42,968 nt of DNA, from NCBI RefSeq assembly GCF_025583945.1, contig NZ_JAOEGU010000032.1:1-42968 (forward strand), read 5' to 3'. The translations under genes were made by a program, and so were the position numbers. Within the stretch, counting starts at the first letter, position 1; every line of letters starts with the position of its first letter. Below the pieces are notes generated by a model. That model was not told the origin of the DNA, searched no databases, and saw nothing but the letters and a program-made list of their open reading frames with translations. This document shows positions 17,153 through 25,823 of this stretch, piece by piece. Origin of the DNA: Methylobacter psychrophilus. GTDB lineage: Bacteria > Pseudomonadota > Gammaproteobacteria > Methylococcales > Methylomonadaceae.

Positions 17153-18138
17153 CTATATTGCCTTGGCAGCAACAAAACTGGGAGCATCTCTGTGATTATA
17201 AATCACAAAATCGTGTCCCTCAGGCTTTACTAATAAGCGGAAATAAAGGTCTCGGTAAGCAACATTTGGCTAATCAATTTGCTTTTTCGCTGCTTTGTGC
17301 TGCGCCACAAAACAACGGTTTGCATTGTGGTCATTGTGATCGTTGCTTATTGCTTAATGCGCAAACTCATCCGGATTTTATTCAGATAATACCCGATGAG
17401 CCGGGTAAATCGATTACTATTGGACAAATTCGCAGTCTGGTAACCCGGCTGACCTTAAAGCCCCAGTTTGATTCCTGGCGCGTTGTCATTGTCAGTCCGG
17501 CTGATCTTATGAATAATGCCGCAGCGAATGCTTTTCTGAAGTGTCTGGAGGAGCCGACAGAACGCACAGTTATTATTTTAATTACTGATAAACCGGCCTG
17601 TTTGCCCGCAACAATTGTTAGTCGTTGTCAGAAACTTGCTGTTGTAAAGCCAGATAAAGAAACTGTTTTTGCCTGGCTCAAGGAGCGGAATGCCGACATA
17701 ATTCATAGTGATGTTATTACCCTTTACGGATTGGCGCAGGGTTCACCGTTACTGGCACTGGAATATGCCAATGACGGTACGTTAACTCTGCGTAATGACT
17801 GTTTCAAGGCATGGATTGATATAGCAAAGCAACGCAAGCATCCGGTTATTATTGCCGAGGACTGGTATAAATTACCTGAGTCACCCTTATTATTCTGGAT
17901 AACATCTTGGATTGTCGACATGATTAAATGTTTTTACCCAATAAATGCCGACTGGTTATATAATCCGGACTTGAAAGAATCTTTGCAAGAGTTGTCTCAG
18001 GAACTTGAGCTGAAAGAGCTTTATAAATTGTATGATTTAATATTGGTAAGTCGGCAACGTCTCAATACTCAAATAAACAAGCAGACAATGTTTGAAGAAA
18101 TTTTAATAAAATGGCTTGAACTTAATCTGGGTAAATAA
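17149..18138 (+). CDS. holB: DNA polymerase III delta' subunit
   Basis: HolB is the clamp-loader delta' subunit. The 329-residue protein has a Walker-A-like GNKGLGKQ (31-38), degenerate compared with true ATPases as usual for delta', and a four-cysteine zinc module at C50, C60, C63, C66. The PTERTVIILITDKP and SRCQ (sensor/SRC-like) motifs follow. It overlaps tmk by 4 bp and is followed by the pilZ gene after 2 bases. Confidence 0.93.
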   Translation: MTILPWQQQNWEHLCDYKSQNRVPQALLISGNKGLGKQHLANQFAFSLLCAAPQNNGLHCGHCDRCLLLNAQTHPDFIQIIPDEPGKSITIGQIRSLVTRLTLKPQFDSWRVVIVSPADLMNNAAANAFLKCLEEPTERTVIILITDKPACLPATIVSRCQKLAVVKPDKETVFAWLKERNADIIHSDVITLYGLAQGSPLLALEYANDGTLTLRNDCFKAWIDIAKQRKHPVIIAEDWYKLPESPLLFWITSWIVDMIKCFYPINADWLYNPDLKESLQELSQELELKELYKLYDLILVSRQRLNTQINKQTMFEEILIKWLELNLGK

Positions 18139-18140
18139 CC

Positions 18141-18491
18141 ATGGCAGAATCCGCGCCCAGGCAAGGGATATTGACCGTTTCAATTAAGGATAAGGGTGCT
18201 TTATATGCAGCCTATATGCCGTTTGTTATAAATGGTGGCTTGTTTATTCCCACTAACCGGGACTATGACATGGGGCAGGAGGTCTTTCTATTACTGAATT
18301 TAATGGAAGAAACCGAGCGGTTGCCGATAGTCGGGAAAATAATTTGGAAAACGCCGCCGCGATCAGGCAGTTACCGAACCAGTGGTATTGGTGTGCAGTT
18401 CAGTGATCAGGATGGCGGTGTCGCACGAAATAAAATAGAAACCTATTTGGCCGGCGTTTTGGCGTCTGACCGATCAACCCACACCATGTAA
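18141..18491 (+). CDS. pilZ: non-canonical PilZ-domain protein
   Basis: The 116-residue protein has the PilZ fold pattern (NGGLFIPTNRDYDMGQEVFL, then VGKIIWKTP and GIGVQFSDQD). It lacks the RxxxR and D/NxSxxG residues that bind cyclic-di-GMP. This matches the type IV pilus PilZ of Pseudomonas and Xanthomonas, which sits between holB and tatD and works through protein partners. Its role in pilus assembly is inferred from family and position. Confidence 0.88.
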   Translation: MAESAPRQGILTVSIKDKGALYAAYMPFVINGGLFIPTNRDYDMGQEVFLLLNLMEETERLPIVGKIIWKTPPRSGSYRTSGIGVQFSDQDGGVARNKIETYLAGVLASDRSTHTM

Positions 18492-18502
18492 CTCTCTCAT
18501 TC

Positions 18503-19267
18503 ATGTTAATTGACTCGCATTGCCATCTGGATCGTATTGATCTGAAACCCTATCAAAATGATTTTGCCTGTTTTATGCAGGAAGCAGAAGCGAATCAACT
18601 TGAGCATTTATTGTGTATCGCTATCGATTTGGAGTCCTATCCGGCCATGCTGGATTTGGTAGCAGGTTATTCAAAAATATCCGTGACGGTTGGTGTGCAT
18701 CCAAATGTTCAGGATTGTAAAGACCCTGATGTTGATGAGTTAATTGCTTTAGGGCAGTCCGACAAAGTGCTTGGTATAGGTGAAACGGGCCTCGATTATT
18801 TTCGTAGCGAAGGTGATTTAAGTTGGCAGCATCAACGTTTCAGAAACCATATTAATGCGGCAAAAAGTTTAAAAAAACCGTTAATTATTCATACCCGCGA
18901 GGCCAAAGAAGATACTTTACGGATTCTAAAAGAAGAGGGTGCCGGTGAGGTTGGGGGAGTTATTCACTGCTTTACCGAAGACTGGGAATTTGCTCAGCAG
19001 GCGCTGGATTTAAATTTTTATATTTCTTTTTCCGGGATTGTTACGTTTAACAATGCCACAGTAATTAAAGAAGTGGCAAAAAAAGTACCTGCTGACCGTT
19101 TTCTTATTGAAACAGATTCGCCCTATTTGGCTCCTGTACCTTTTCGTGGCAGGTCAAATTATCCAATTTATGTGCGTTATGTGGCAGAACAGATAGCTGA
19201 TTTACGAGGTGTGCCTGTAAATAAAATAGCCGACCTGTCAACCAGAAATTTTTATGATTTATTTTAA
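18503..19267 (+). CDS. TatD-family metal-dependent deoxyribonuclease
   Basis: The 254-residue amidohydrolase-fold protein has metal ligands in DSHCHLD (H6, H8), E94 in GETGLDYF, IHTREA, IHCFTE and the C-terminal ETDSPYLAP. It corresponds to the YcfH-type TatD paralogue that follows holB/pilZ in many gammaproteobacteria. TatD proteins are 3'-5' DNA exonucleases with repair roles; the exact substrate of this subgroup is not settled. It is the last gene of the operon. Confidence 0.88.
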   Translation: MLIDSHCHLDRIDLKPYQNDFACFMQEAEANQLEHLLCIAIDLESYPAMLDLVAGYSKISVTVGVHPNVQDCKDPDVDELIALGQSDKVLGIGETGLDYFRSEGDLSWQHQRFRNHINAAKSLKKPLIIHTREAKEDTLRILKEEGAGEVGGVIHCFTEDWEFAQQALDLNFYISFSGIVTFNNATVIKEVAKKVPADRFLIETDSPYLAPVPFRGRSNYPIYVRYVAEQIADLRGVPVNKIADLSTRNFYDLF

Positions 19268-19378
19268 TTATGTTGATTTACGGTAGAGTTAAAAAAACAG
19301 TAAAAATTGGCAAGTTATCCGTAAGTTCTTCTTAGTAATGCAAATTAGTTGCGGGAAATTGTATTAACAACCCCGTTC

Positions 19379-19407
19379 TTGACAGTAATCGTGTAAAATA
19401 CTATTAG
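19379..19407 (+). promoter_or_regulatory. upstream promoter of hps-phi
   Basis: A perfect TTGACA (19379-19384) is followed by a 17-bp spacer and TATTAG (19402-19407), about 190 bp before hps. Confidence 0.5.
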
Positions 19408-19498
19408 ACACGTGAAATAATAAAAAACATTTTGATGTTATTTAGACTATTTTATATCTATGGGACCAGGCGGGATATTGACCATTGATCATTTGGGA

Positions 19499-19528
19499 TT
19501 GACATCTGTCCCCATTCTACTTTACAGT
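19499..19528 (+). promoter_or_regulatory. downstream promoter of hps-phi
   Basis: A second perfect TTGACA (19499-19504) is followed after 18 bp by TACAGT (19523-19528), a weak -10, about 65 bp before hps. Two tandem promoters would suit a highly expressed assimilation enzyme. The rest of the 325-bp gap after tatD shows no gene. Confidence 0.42.
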
Positions 19529-19592
19529 TATGTCCGCAAAACAAGTATGTAACCAAATATAATTATTAATATAACCCTTCGGAGCACTTATC

Positions 19593-20234
19593 ATGGCAAA
19601 AGCATTAATTCAAATGGCATTAGATTCACTGGATTTTGACGCAACAGTAGGCCTTGCTACATTGGTAGCACCTTATGTTGACATTTTTGAAATTGGAACT
19701 CCTTGTATCAAACATAATGGCATTAATCTGGTTAGAGAGCTAAGAGAAAGATTTCCAGATAAATTGTTGTTAGTTGATCTTAAAACGATGGATGCTGGCG
19801 AATACGAAGCAACTCCATTTTATGCAGCAGGCGCTGACATTGTTACTGTTCTTGGCGTATCTGGTCTGGCAACTTGCCAAGGCGTGATCAAAGCAGCTAA
19901 TGCTCATGGCGCAGAAGCACAAATCGATTTAATCAATGTTGAAGATAAAGTCGCTTGTGCAAAAGCAACTGCAGAAGCCGGCGCTCAAATTATGGGTATT
20001 CACACAGGTCTTGATGCCCAAGCAGCAGGTCACACACCTTTTGCTGATTTGAATGATATCGCAGCATTAGGCTTGCCTGTAAGAATTTCAGTAGCGGGCG
20101 GCATTAAAGCATCAACTGTACAAGATGTTGTTAGAGCCGGTGCAAACATTGTCGTAGTTGGCGCAGCCATCTATGGTGCTGCATCACCTGCTGATGCAGC
20201 ACGTGAAATTCGTGAATTGGTTGACGCCGTATAA
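19593..20234 (+). CDS. hps: 3-hexulose-6-phosphate synthase
   Basis: HPS fixes formaldehyde onto D-ribulose 5-phosphate to give 3-hexulose 6-phosphate (EC 4.1.2.43), the entry step of the RuMP cycle, in the cytoplasm. The 213-residue protein belongs to the OMP-decarboxylase superfamily and shows the catalytic DxKxxD (D62, K64, D67 in VDLKTMD), FEIGTPCIK, GIHTGLDAQ and the phosphate-gripping SVAGGI / VVVGAAIYG ends. GGAG lies eight bases before the ATG. The phi gene follows after 2 bases, so the toxic-aldehyde-fixing pair is co-expressed. An hxlA synonym is in use. Confidence 0.96.
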   Translation: MAKALIQMALDSLDFDATVGLATLVAPYVDIFEIGTPCIKHNGINLVRELRERFPDKLLLVDLKTMDAGEYEATPFYAAGADIVTVLGVSGLATCQGVIKAANAHGAEAQIDLINVEDKVACAKATAEAGAQIMGIHTGLDAQAAGHTPFADLNDIAALGLPVRISVAGGIKASTVQDVVRAGANIVVVGAAIYGAASPADAAREIRELVDAV

Positions 20235-20236
20235 TT

Positions 20237-20770
20237 ATGCATCAGCAACTTATCATAGAAAAGATTTCAGGTATTCTTGAAGCAACCGATGATACGTATG
20301 ATGTTAAGCTGACCCACTTGCTTGATAATGCCAAACGCATATTTATCGCAGGCGCTGGACGGTCCAAACTGGTTGGCAATTTTTTTGCCATGAGATTGGT
20401 ACATGGCGGTTACGATGTAAGTGTCGTTGGCGAAATTGTAACGCCAAGCATTAAAAGTGGTGATCTGTTGATTATCATCTCCGGTTCTGGAGAGACTGAA
20501 CAACTGATAGCATTTACTAAAAGCGCTAAAAAAGTAGGCGCTAATATTGTGCTGATTTCGGCAAAAAATGATTCAACAATTGGTGATATGGCCGATGCAG
20601 TGTTCCAAATTGGTCGTTCAGATCTATATGGCAAAGTTTTAGGAATGCCAATGGGAACCGTATTTGAGCTTTCTACCTTATTGTTTTTGGAAGCAACCAT
20701 TGCTCATGTTATCCATGACAAAGGTATTGCTGAAGAAGTGATGAGAGAAAGACACGCTAATTTAGAGTAA
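20237..20770 (+). CDS. hxlB: 6-phospho-3-hexuloisomerase
   Basis: PHI converts 3-hexulose 6-phosphate to fructose 6-phosphate (EC 5.3.1.27). The 177-residue SIS-domain protein shows FIAGAGRSKLVGNFFAMRL, the phosphosugar loop IISGSGETEQ, and FELSTLLFLEA. It directly follows hps and, unlike in some organisms, is not fused to it. Confidence 0.95.
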   Translation: MHQQLIIEKISGILEATDDTYDVKLTHLLDNAKRIFIAGAGRSKLVGNFFAMRLVHGGYDVSVVGEIVTPSIKSGDLLIIISGSGETEQLIAFTKSAKKVGANIVLISAKNDSTIGDMADAVFQIGRSDLYGKVLGMPMGTVFELSTLLFLEATIAHVIHDKGIAEEVMRERHANLE

Positions 20771-20778
20771 TGTCAAAA

Positions 20779-20803
20779 GAACGAGTGGTTATGCCACTCG
20801 TTC
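20779..20803 (+). terminator. hairpin after hps-phi
   Basis: GAACGAGTGG (20779-20788) and CCACTCGTTC (20794-20803) form a perfect 10-bp stem with a 5-base loop, nine bases after the phi stop. The T-run lies on the opposite strand, so plus-strand termination may be incomplete; it could instead protect the hps-phi message 3' end. Confidence 0.55.
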
Positions 20804-20898
20804 AAACTTCATATGACGCATCAAAAAAATTCGTGACAAAATCGGACCGCTGATAGAAGTCACTACACATAATTTATAAGAATAGTAAGGGGAACAAT

Positions 20899-22893
20899 AT
20901 GACTTCGCGCCGAGAATTAGCGAACGCCATACGCGCTTTGAGCATGGATGCCGTTCAAAAAGCAAACTCTGGACACCCTGGTGCTCCAATGGGAATGGCA
21001 GATATCGCCGAGGTTTTGTGGAACGATTTTATGCGCCACAACCCGACCAATCCACAATGGTCAAATCGGGACCGTTTCGTGCTTTCTAATGGCCACGGTT
21101 CAATGCTGATTTATTCTTTGTTGCATCTGACTGGCTACGCTTTGCCAATCGAAGAGCTAAAGAATTTTCGCCAACTTCATTCTAAAACGCCTGGTCACCC
21201 GGAATATGGTTATGCGCCAGGCGTAGAAACAACTACCGGTCCTTTAGGTCAAGGTATTACCAATGCGGTAGGTATGGCGATTGCTGAAAAAGCACTTGCT
21301 GCCCAATTCAACAGGGATGGACACAAAATTGTTGACCATCACACCTATGCTTTTTTAGGTGATGGCTGCTTGATGGAAGGTATTTCTCACGAAGCCTGTT
21401 CATTGGCTGGAACTTTGGGATTAGGTAATTTAATCGCCTTCTGGGACGACAATGGCATTTCCATTGACGGTCATGTCGAAGGCTGGTTTACCGACAATAC
21501 ACCGATGCGTTTTGAAGCTTACGGCTGGCATGTTATCGCTGATGTCGATGGACACGATTCTGTTGCGCTCACTAAAGCAATCCAAATGGCTAAGGCTATG
21601 ACCGATAAGCCCACCATGATTTGTTGCAAAACAACGATTGGTTTTGGTTCGCCAAATAAAGCCGGTAGTCATGCTTGTCATGGTGCCGCTCTGGGTCAGG
21701 ATGAAATTAATCTGACTAAAGCTGCTTTGGGTTGGGATCATGAAGCATTTGTAATTCCAGCGGATGTTTATGCCGGTTGGGATGCAAAAGCCAAAGGTGC
21801 TCAAGCTGAAAACGAATGGAATGAAAAATTCGCCGCTTATCAAGTAGCTCATCCTGACTTAGCCGCTGAATATCAACGTCGTACTGTTGGCGAATTGCCC
21901 AAAAATTGGCAAGCTGATGCGGATGCTTTTGTCAGTGCGGTTGATGCTGAAGCCAAGACAACTGCTACACGTCTGTCTTCACTCGCTGCCATTGAAGGGT
22001 TTGCAAAGCTTTTACCTGAAATTTTTGGTGGATCTGCCGATTTGGGTTGTTCCAACATGACGGAATGGACTGGTTACAAACCAATGCGTGCCGATAAGCC
22101 TGATGCCAATTATATCAATTACGGTGTGCGTGAGTTTGGCATGTCTGCGATTATGAATGGTATAGCCTTACATGGCGGCTTTATTCCATTTGGCTCGACT
22201 TTCCTGATGTTCTCGGAATATGCACGTAATGCGCTGCGTATGGCTTCTTTGATGAAGATTCGTGCACTGTTTGTTTATACTCATGACTCTATCGGTTTGG
22301 GTGAAGACGGTCCTACTCATCAACCTGTTGAACAAATCGCAACACTGCGTCTGATTCCAAATATACAAGTGTGGCGTCCTTGTGATGCAGTTGAAACTAC
22401 CGTGTCTTGGAAAGCAGCTATAGAGCGTCAAAACGGGCCTTCTATTTTGGTTTTCTCTCGTCAGAATTTGCCTCATGTACCACGTACTCAAGAGCAAATT
22501 GAGGCGATTTCACGTGGTGGATACGTTCTGAGTGACTGCGATGGCCAACCAGAAGCTATTATCATCGCTACCGGTTCAGAAGTTGAGTTGGCACTGAAAG
22601 CGGCTGAGCAACTAACAGCGGCAGGTAAAAAAATTCGTGTAGTTTCCATGCCGTCTACCAATATCTTCGATGCTCAAGATGCTGCTTATCGTGAGTCAGT
22701 ATTGCCTTCTGCAGTGACTCAGCGTGTCGCGGTTGAAGCGGGTGTAACTGATGGTTGGTGGAAGTATGTAGGAACCAACGGTAAAATTGTAGGTCTCGAC
22801 CGTTTCGGCGAGTCTGCTCCAGCGGGTCAGCTTTTCAAAGAGTTTGGCTTCACCGTTGAAAACGTAGTCAAGAACGTAGAAGCAGTACTTTAG
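20899..22893 (+). CDS. tkt: transketolase
   Basis: Transketolase moves two-carbon units between sugar phosphates and regenerates ribulose 5-phosphate for HPS. The 664-residue TPP enzyme begins with [20 protein letters not shown], has the TPP-binding motif [13 protein letters not shown] followed by a late DDN, the catalytic Glu in REFGMSA, and [24 protein letters not shown] lies upstream of the ATG. The gene is followed by a structured leader and the two repeat-motif membrane proteins. Confidence 0.96.
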   Translation: MTSRRELANAIRALSMDAVQKANSGHPGAPMGMADIAEVLWNDFMRHNPTNPQWSNRDRFVLSNGHGSMLIYSLLHLTGYALPIEELKNFRQLHSKTPGHPEYGYAPGVETTTGPLGQGITNAVGMAIAEKALAAQFNRDGHKIVDHHTYAFLGDGCLMEGISHEACSLAGTLGLGNLIAFWDDNGISIDGHVEGWFTDNTPMRFEAYGWHVIADVDGHDSVALTKAIQMAKAMTDKPTMICCKTTIGFGSPNKAGSHACHGAALGQDEINLTKAALGWDHEAFVIPADVYAGWDAKAKGAQAENEWNEKFAAYQVAHPDLAAEYQRRTVGELPKNWQADADAFVSAVDAEAKTTATRLSSLAAIEGFAKLLPEIFGGSADLGCSNMTEWTGYKPMRADKPDANYINYGVREFGMSAIMNGIALHGGFIPFGSTFLMFSEYARNALRMASLMKIRALFVYTHDSIGLGEDGPTHQPVEQIATLRLIPNIQVWRPCDAVETTVSWKAAIERQNGPSILVFSRQNLPHVPRTQEQIEAISRGGYVLSDCDGQPEAIIIATGSEVELALKAAEQLTAAGKKIRVVSMPSTNIFDAQDAAYRESVLPSAVTQRVAVEAGVTDGWWKYVGTNGKIVGLDRFGESAPAGQLFKEFGFTVENVVKNVEAVL

Positions 22894-22935
22894 TTTTAAA
22901 GCAAAATATAGAGTAGTTACAGATATTAAATTTGG

Positions 22936-22986
22936 AGAGAGCCCCTCACTTTAGACGCACTAATAATCTGGTGTGTCGGGTTCTCT
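22936..22986 (+). promoter_or_regulatory. two-part stem-loop between tkt and the first motif-repeat gene
   Basis: AGAGAGCCC (22936-22944) pairs with GGGTTCTCT (22978-22986), and within it GACGCAC (22954-22960) pairs with GTGTGTC (22971-22977); each stem has one G-U pair. No T-run follows and the structure ends 31 bases before the GTG at 23018. It could be an RNA processing or translation-control element separating tkt from the next gene. Confidence 0.45.
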
Positions 22987-23017
22987 AACCACTTCTTCCG
23001 ACTTTTAGGTGAACAAC

Positions 23018-23734
23018 GTGAATAAGAATAATTTGACCAAATGTGCATTTGCGGCCTTGCTATTAGCAAGTACCGTTGCGAGCGCAGACCAACAATATCC
23101 GGCTGCAGATTTTCAGCCCGAAGTACTTTATCAGGATGCTGACTATATCGCCAAGAGTGGTCCGGCAACTACTGCCAAGGCTCCTGCTGCAAAAGCGGCT
23201 AAAGCACCTGCATCTGCTCCAGCAGCTGCGGTTACTCCTGAAAGCACTGCTGATTCAAAATATCCTGCGGCAGACTTCCAGCCGGAAGTTTTGTATGTTG
23301 ATCCCAACTACAAAGCTATCGAGTCTGTGAAAGCTACTGTAGCGAAAAAAGAAGCTGCTTCAACTTCGGTAGAAAGTGAAGATGTCAGTGCCAGTGCAAG
23401 CGCTCCTGAAGTTGCTGAAGAAGCATCCATGTCGAGCTATCTTATTGGCTTGGTAGTTCTTGCTTTGGCCGGATTTTATTTCTTCAAAAGACGTAGTGCT
23501 GTTGCTGTTGAGAAAAAAGCATCAGAACCTGCTAAAAGAAGTTATTCGCTTACTGGTGTTGGAAAGTATTTAAACAAGATATCCGGTACTGGCGTTACCA
23601 GATATCTGGAGAAAAATGTAAGATCCGCATCAGTAACCGGCGTTGCCAAATATATGGCAAAACAGGCTGCATCACCAAAAGAAGCAGTAAAAGCAGCAAC
23701 TGGTGTTGAAAAATACATGCGCGACCGGGGATAA
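23018..23734 (+). CDS. single-span membrane protein with YPAADFQPEVLY and TGVxKYL repeat motifs (unknown family)
   Basis: I do not recognise this 238-residue protein. Residues 1-23 form a signal peptide (cleavage near ASA). YPAADFQPEVLY occurs twice, at 27-38 and 82-93, each followed by a xDxxYxA tail. Alanine/lysine/proline linkers join the parts. Residues about 139-157 are a membrane span ended by FFKRR, so the C-terminus should be cytoplasmic. There, [ST]GVxKY[LM] occurs at 179-185, 191-197, 207-213 and 228-234. The GTG at 23018 was chosen because AGGTGA lies five bases upstream; a GTG at 23009 overlaps that site. The next gene follows after 3 bases, shares the motif and also ends TGVxKYMR. 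Location in the RuMP cluster suggests a link to formaldehyde assimilation; a scaffold role is inferred. Confidence 0.85.
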   Translation: MNKNNLTKCAFAALLLASTVASADQQYPAADFQPEVLYQDADYIAKSGPATTAKAPAAKAAKAPASAPAAAVTPESTADSKYPAADFQPEVLYVDPNYKAIESVKATVAKKEAASTSVESEDVSASASAPEVAEEASMSSYLIGLVVLALAGFYFFKRRSAVAVEKKASEPAKRSYSLTGVGKYLNKISGTGVTRYLEKNVRSASVTGVAKYMAKQAASPKEAVKAATGVEKYMRDRG

Positions 23735-23737
23735 TCA

Positions 23738-24526
23738 ATGAGCCAGAATAACTTGAGTGGATTGTTTTTTCCTGCTGTTGCCGGCTTGTTCTTTTTTATG
23801 AAGCGACCTAAAACCGAGGAAATTAAGGCTGTTTATCCTGTTTATTCCAGAGATTCCGAAGGGCTTACTGGTGTTGCCAAGTATTTGGATCATCAGAATG
23901 CTTTAAGCAGAAAAGAACTTGAGCAGGAAAGCCGGATGTCCGATCAATCGGTAACTGGAGTTGCCCGGTATTTAGAAATCCAGGGCAAGTCTTCTGCCAG
24001 TCGTGTAGCCAAGTATATTCTGAGACAGTCATTAGCTGAAAAACAGAAAAGGCAGGAACTTGGTGAAAATGAAGTAACAGGCGTTGAAAAATACCTTAAA
24101 AATAAAAAAGCAGCACCAGGACTTAGTGGCGTAGAAAAATATCTGAAACATCAGGCTGCCTTGCCGCAACCCAGTAAAGTTGCCAAGTATCTGGCGAAAC
24201 AATCTGCTTTGTCTGCTCTGCAAGTAAAGCACGCTCAAGTTGAAGTATCAGGCGTTGCCAAGTATTTACAGCATCAGGCAAGTTTGCCACAGCCAAGCCG
24301 GGTTGCCAAGTATATGGCAAAGCAAGCAGTTTTAGCGGCTTTAGCGGCGAAGCAGGTTAAGCAACCTGTAGGTCAAACAAAGGTTGACCAGTATCTGCAA
24401 CATCAGGCGAGCCTGCCGCAGATAAGTCGAGTTGCCAAATACATGGTAAGACAAGCTTTAGTTGATAAGCAAAAACCCGTTGCGATTGAAACAGGTGTCG
24501 ATAAGTATATGCGCCACCAAGGTTGA
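23738..24526 (+). CDS. membrane-anchored protein with eleven (S/T)(G/R/K)VxKYL motifs (unknown family)
   Basis: I do not recognise this 262-residue protein. Residues 6-20 are hydrophobic and followed by MKRPK, which fits a short N-terminal membrane anchor with the rest in the cytoplasm. Eleven motif copies start at residues 44, 73, 88, 114, 130, 146, 171, 187, 214, 230 and 252. Two subtypes alternate: [ST]GV[AE]KYLxHQ and PS[RK]VAKY[LM]xxQ. They pair as doublets 16 residues apart, joined by HQAxLPQ; the doublet recurs at 130, 171 and 214. The whole tail is basic and alanine/glutamine-rich, with predicted short helices around each KY core. No enzyme motif is visible. Only 3 bases separate it from the preceding gene, and a strong terminator follows, so the pair ends a transcription unit. 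Confidence 0.85.
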   Translation: MSQNNLSGLFFPAVAGLFFFMKRPKTEEIKAVYPVYSRDSEGLTGVAKYLDHQNALSRKELEQESRMSDQSVTGVARYLEIQGKSSASRVAKYILRQSLAEKQKRQELGENEVTGVEKYLKNKKAAPGLSGVEKYLKHQAALPQPSKVAKYLAKQSALSALQVKHAQVEVSGVAKYLQHQASLPQPSRVAKYMAKQAVLAALAAKQVKQPVGQTKVDQYLQHQASLPQISRVAKYMVRQALVDKQKPVAIETGVDKYMRHQG

Positions 24527-24549
24527 TAAATCCTTTGAGAAACAGACTG

Positions 24550-24587
24550 CCGTCATAGCGATTTTAACTATCGCTGGCGGAGTTTTT
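24550..24587 (+). terminator. intrinsic terminator after the motif-repeat genes
   Basis: CCGTC-AT-AGCGAT (24550-24562) pairs with ATCGCTGGCGG (24570-24580), with a two-base bulge, a 7-base loop and a following AGTTTTT. It ends the tkt/motif-repeat unit before tal. Confidence 0.75.
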
Positions 24588-24739
24588 CTCTGTTTCTCCC
24601 CTATTGGGGCTGGCTTTAAATCACTTTGCCTCAATTATTATCGTTTCTACCAACGGCCAAATTCAAGCATTCGCGATACTGGTTAATCATTACGCGCGAT
24701 CATACGATTTTTTAATTATAAATATAAAAGGCACCAATT

Positions 24740-25726
24740 ATGGGAAAAAATTTACTAGAGCAACTTAAAGAATTCACTGTTGTTGTGGCTGATACCGGTG
24801 ATATCCAGGCAATTGAAACTTTTAAGCCTCGTGATTCAACTACAAACCCATCGTTAATTACGGCTGCTGCACAAATGCCTCAATACCAAGGTATTGTTGA
24901 TGACACTTTGAAATCAGCGCGTGCAAGTTTGGGATCAGACGCTTCTTCTGCAGAGGTGGTTTCTCTTGCTTTTGATCGTCTTGCGGTTTCTTTTGGTCTT
25001 AAGATTCTTGAGATTATTCCTGGCCGAGTTTCAACTGAAGTTGATGCACGTCTTTCTTTCGATACTGATGCAACCATTGCAAAAGGTCGTGAATTGATTG
25101 CGCAATACGAAGCAAATGATGTTGCTCGTGATCGTGTATTAATTAAAATTGCTGCTACCTGGGAAGGTATTCAGGCAGCTGCCGTTCTTGAAAAAGAAGG
25201 TATTCATTGTAATCTGACGCTATTGTTTGGTCTTCATCAGGCTATTGCTTGTGCCGAAAATGGCATCACTCTGATTTCTCCTTTTGTTGGACGTATTCTT
25301 GATTGGTATAAGAAAGATACCGGCCGTGATTCTTATGCTCCTGCAGAAGATCCAGGTGTGGTTTCAGTCACTGAAATCTACAACTACTACAAAAAATTTG
25401 GTTACAAGACTGAAGTTATGGGTGCCAGTTTTAGAAGCCTTGGTGAAATTACAGAATTAGCCGGTTGCGATTTGTTGACGATTGCTCCTTCTTTGTTGGC
25501 CGAGTTGCAAGCCACAGAAGGTGACTTACCACGTAAGCTTGATCCAGAAAATGCAGCAAAATTGTCAATTGAAAAATTATCTATAGATAAAGAAACTTTT
25601 GATCGTATGCACGTTGAAAACCGTATGGCTAACGATAAATTGGCTGAAGGTATCAGCGGCTTCGCGACGGCATTGGAAGCTCTTGAAGAACTTCTTGCAG
25701 CCCGTTTGGCTAGCCTGGAAGGTTAA
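24740..25726 (+). CDS. tal: transaldolase
   Basis: Transaldolase transfers a dihydroxyacetone unit between sugar phosphates in the regeneration branch of the RuMP/pentose phosphate pathway (EC 2.2.1.2). The 328-residue protein is of the TalB type. It has TTNPSLI near the N-terminus, the Schiff-base Lys K136 in [13 protein letters not shown], the [11 protein letters not shown] strand and [17 protein letters not shown] precedes the ATG. It sits between a terminator and a hairpin, so it may be its own unit or weakly linked to fba. Confidence 0.95.
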   Translation: MGKNLLEQLKEFTVVVADTGDIQAIETFKPRDSTTNPSLITAAAQMPQYQGIVDDTLKSARASLGSDASSAEVVSLAFDRLAVSFGLKILEIIPGRVSTEVDARLSFDTDATIAKGRELIAQYEANDVARDRVLIKIAATWEGIQAAAVLEKEGIHCNLTLLFGLHQAIACAENGITLISPFVGRILDWYKKDTGRDSYAPAEDPGVVSVTEIYNYYKKFGYKTEVMGASFRSLGEITELAGCDLLTIAPSLLAELQATEGDLPRKLDPENAAKLSIEKLSIDKETFDRMHVENRMANDKLAEGISGFATALEALEELLAARLASLEG

Positions 25727-25736
25727 AAAAGCGCTA

Positions 25737-25785
25737 CGTCATTCGGTAGTGGATGATTTTCATATCCGAATGACGGCGAGTTTTA
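25737..25785 (+). terminator. hairpin between tal and fba
   Basis: CGTCATTCGG (25737-25746) and CCGAATGACG (25766-25775) form a perfect 10-bp stem with a 19-base loop; the loop can pair further (GGAT with ATCC). GCGAGTTTTATT follows, so at least partial termination is likely. Confidence 0.6.
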
Positions 25786-25823
25786 TTACCCCTCAAGCAA
25801 ATTGACTTAAACAGGATACCAAA

